Below the pieces are notes generated by a model, which searched no databases, was not told where the DNA came from, and worked only from the letters and a program-made list of their open reading frames with translations. Both the position numbers and the translations under genes were made by a program. DNA of 5,871 bases from Sulfurovum sp. (GTDB lineage Bacteria > Campylobacterota > Campylobacteria > Campylobacterales > Sulfurovaceae), in the NCBI GenBank assembly GCA_015493425.1, contig WGDG01000001.1, positions 1-5,871 on the forward strand. The letters are read 5' to 3'. The number at the start of each line of letters is the position of its first letter. Position 1 is the stretch's first letter. Below are positions 4,779-5,871 of the stretch, piece by piece.

Positions 4779-5871
4779 CTATTTCTCTATGCGCATCATG
4801 GCCACATCCCCATGAACAACCTCAAGTGCTTTGAGGGCAGTTATAGCATCTTGCATCTTGGCTTCCTGTGTTTTGTGTGTTGTAAAAAGTAATTTGGCAA
4901 TACTTTCATCACTTGTCGGTTTTTGCAGCATTGATTCAATGGAGATACCGTATTCCCCGAGTTTGGAAGTAATTTTAGAAAGTACACCACTTTTATCATC
5001 TACTTCCAGACGTACATAGTACTGTGTAACAATTTTCTCTTTTGGCAGCAATTTCAAGCCGCTCTCAAGCCCCTTTTTATAGCCAAGCATCGGTCCCTGG
5101 TTACCACGGACAATATCAACAATATCGGCAATCACCGCTGAAGCAGTCGCATCCCCGCCGGCACCGGGGCCGTAATACATTGTTTCACCCACACGATCAC
5201 CCACTACAGTCACGGCATTCATCACGCCATCCACCTTGGCAATCATACTCTCACTCGGTATCATCGTCGCATGGACACGCAATTCTACACCATTATCGAC
5301 TTTTTTTGCAATGCCAAGCAGTTTAATCTCATAGCCAAATTCTCTGGCAAAAGCCACATCGGTTTGGGTAATCTTCTCGATCCCCTCGATAAGAATATCC
5401 TCCGGCTTCGCATCGATACCATAGGCAATCGAGGCAAGGATCAGCAACTTATGTGCAGCATCAAAGCCACCTACATCAAAAGTAGGATCTGCTTCGGCAT
5501 ACCCCAATTCCTGTGCCTCTTTGAGGATCTCGTCATACTGTGCGCCCTCATTGATCATTTTGGTCAGCATATAGTTACATGTACCGTTCATAATCCCCTG
5601 AATCGCATCAATATGATTTGCTGCCAATCCCGTACGAAGTGCACCGATAACCGGAATACCTCCGGCTGTACTCGCTTCATACATAAGCGGAATATCGCCT
5701 GCAATCTCCTGAAGCTCGTAACGGTGATAGGCAAGAAGTGCCTTGTTGGCCGTCACTACCGCTTTCCCGTTTTCAAGTGCACGCTTGACCAGGGCATAGG
5801 GTTCTTCCACACCGCCCATAAGCTCAACGACAATATCGATCTCCGGATCGTCAATCACTGTGAGAGGGTTA
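4779..5871 (-). CDS. hom: Homoserine dehydrogenase, 5' end cut by window edge
   Basis: Catalyses NAD(P)H-dependent reduction of aspartate 4-semialdehyde to homoserine, the branch to threonine and methionine. 363 residues plus the TAG stop (4779-4781) are visible; the frame is open through base 5871 with NPLTVIDDPEIDIVVELMGG, so the GTG at 5856-5858 is an internal Val codon and not the start. About 55 residues, including the GxGxxG nucleotide loop, are missing compared with the usual 420 or so. Counting from that Val: TANKALLA (37-43 region, with the conserved Lys39), GGIPVI (66-71), GIMNGTCNYMLTKM (88-101), EADPTFDVGGFDAAHK (122-137) and GAGGDATASAV (232-242) are all catalytic-domain hallmarks. 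A C-terminal ACT domain (about 279-355, RLEVDDKSGVLSKI) is the single-function type that is feedback-inhibited by threonine. It is probably the first gene of a unit with yajQ, unless another gene lies beyond the edge. Confidence 0.97.
   Translation of the reverse strand, partial: NPLTVIDDPEIDIVVELMGGVEEPYALVKRALENGKAVVTANKALLAYHRYELQEIAGDIPLMYEASTAGGIPVIGALRTGLAANHIDAIQGIMNGTCNYMLTKMINEGAQYDEILKEAQELGYAEADPTFDVGGFDAAHKLLILASIAYGIDAKPEDILIEGIEKITQTDVAFAREFGYEIKLLGIAKKVDNGVELRVHATMIPSESMIAKVDGVMNAVTVVGDRVGETMYYGPGAGGDATASAVIADIVDIVRGNQGPMLGYKKGLESGLKLLPKEKIVTQYYVRLEVDDKSGVLSKITSKLGEYGISIESMLQKPTSDESIAKLLFTTHKTQEAKMQDAITALKALEVVHGDVAMMRIEK

Noticed and set aside
5856..5858. GTG as the start of hom
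   Set aside because: The frame continues upstream with residues matching the family (NPLT before VIDDPEIDIVVE), so the gene is cut by the window edge.

Overview
The window reads as a chromosomal segment of a Campylobacterota (epsilonproteobacterial) chemolithotroph, possibly a Sulfurovum- or Sulfurimonas-like organism. The evidence is the moderate G+C, the protein character, and the association of hom, yraN and trxA, which I recall as near-contiguous in Campylobacter jejuni (around Cj0147c-Cj0149c). The genus is inferred from memory, not tested.

Layout, right to left along the minus strand, which carries almost everything: homoserine dehydrogenase hom (its 5' end runs off the right edge) is followed 13 nt later by yajQ. 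A 245-bp non-coding stretch (4020-4264) comes next. It is packed with repeats: a 7-bp tandem repeat, a terminator-like hairpin, a long T/A-rich palindrome and a REP-like palindrome. A small Cys-rich protein gene (3768-4019) is the only convincing plus-strand gene. It is divergent from a formate dehydrogenase-type molybdopterin oxidoreductase (1520-3631, minus). The fdh stop overlaps the yraN start by one base. yraN is followed by a PhyH-family dioxygenase gene and then by trxA, which runs off the left edge.

Functionally, hom (threonine/methionine branch), yajQ, yraN and trxA are housekeeping genes. The accessory elements are the stand-alone cytoplasmic Cys-type formate dehydrogenase, its divergent Cys-rich small partner and the PhyH-type dioxygenase, all lying inside what looks like an older hom-yraN-trxA neighbourhood. 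The divergent intergenic region (3632-3767) holds overlapping candidate promoters, an exact 11-bp direct repeat, a GAAA-capped hairpin in the fdh leader and two AT-rich palindromes. This suggests that fdh and the small gene are regulated together. The fdh/small-protein pair is the best candidate here for something undescribed. No tRNA, rRNA, CRISPR array, transposase or phage gene is visible.
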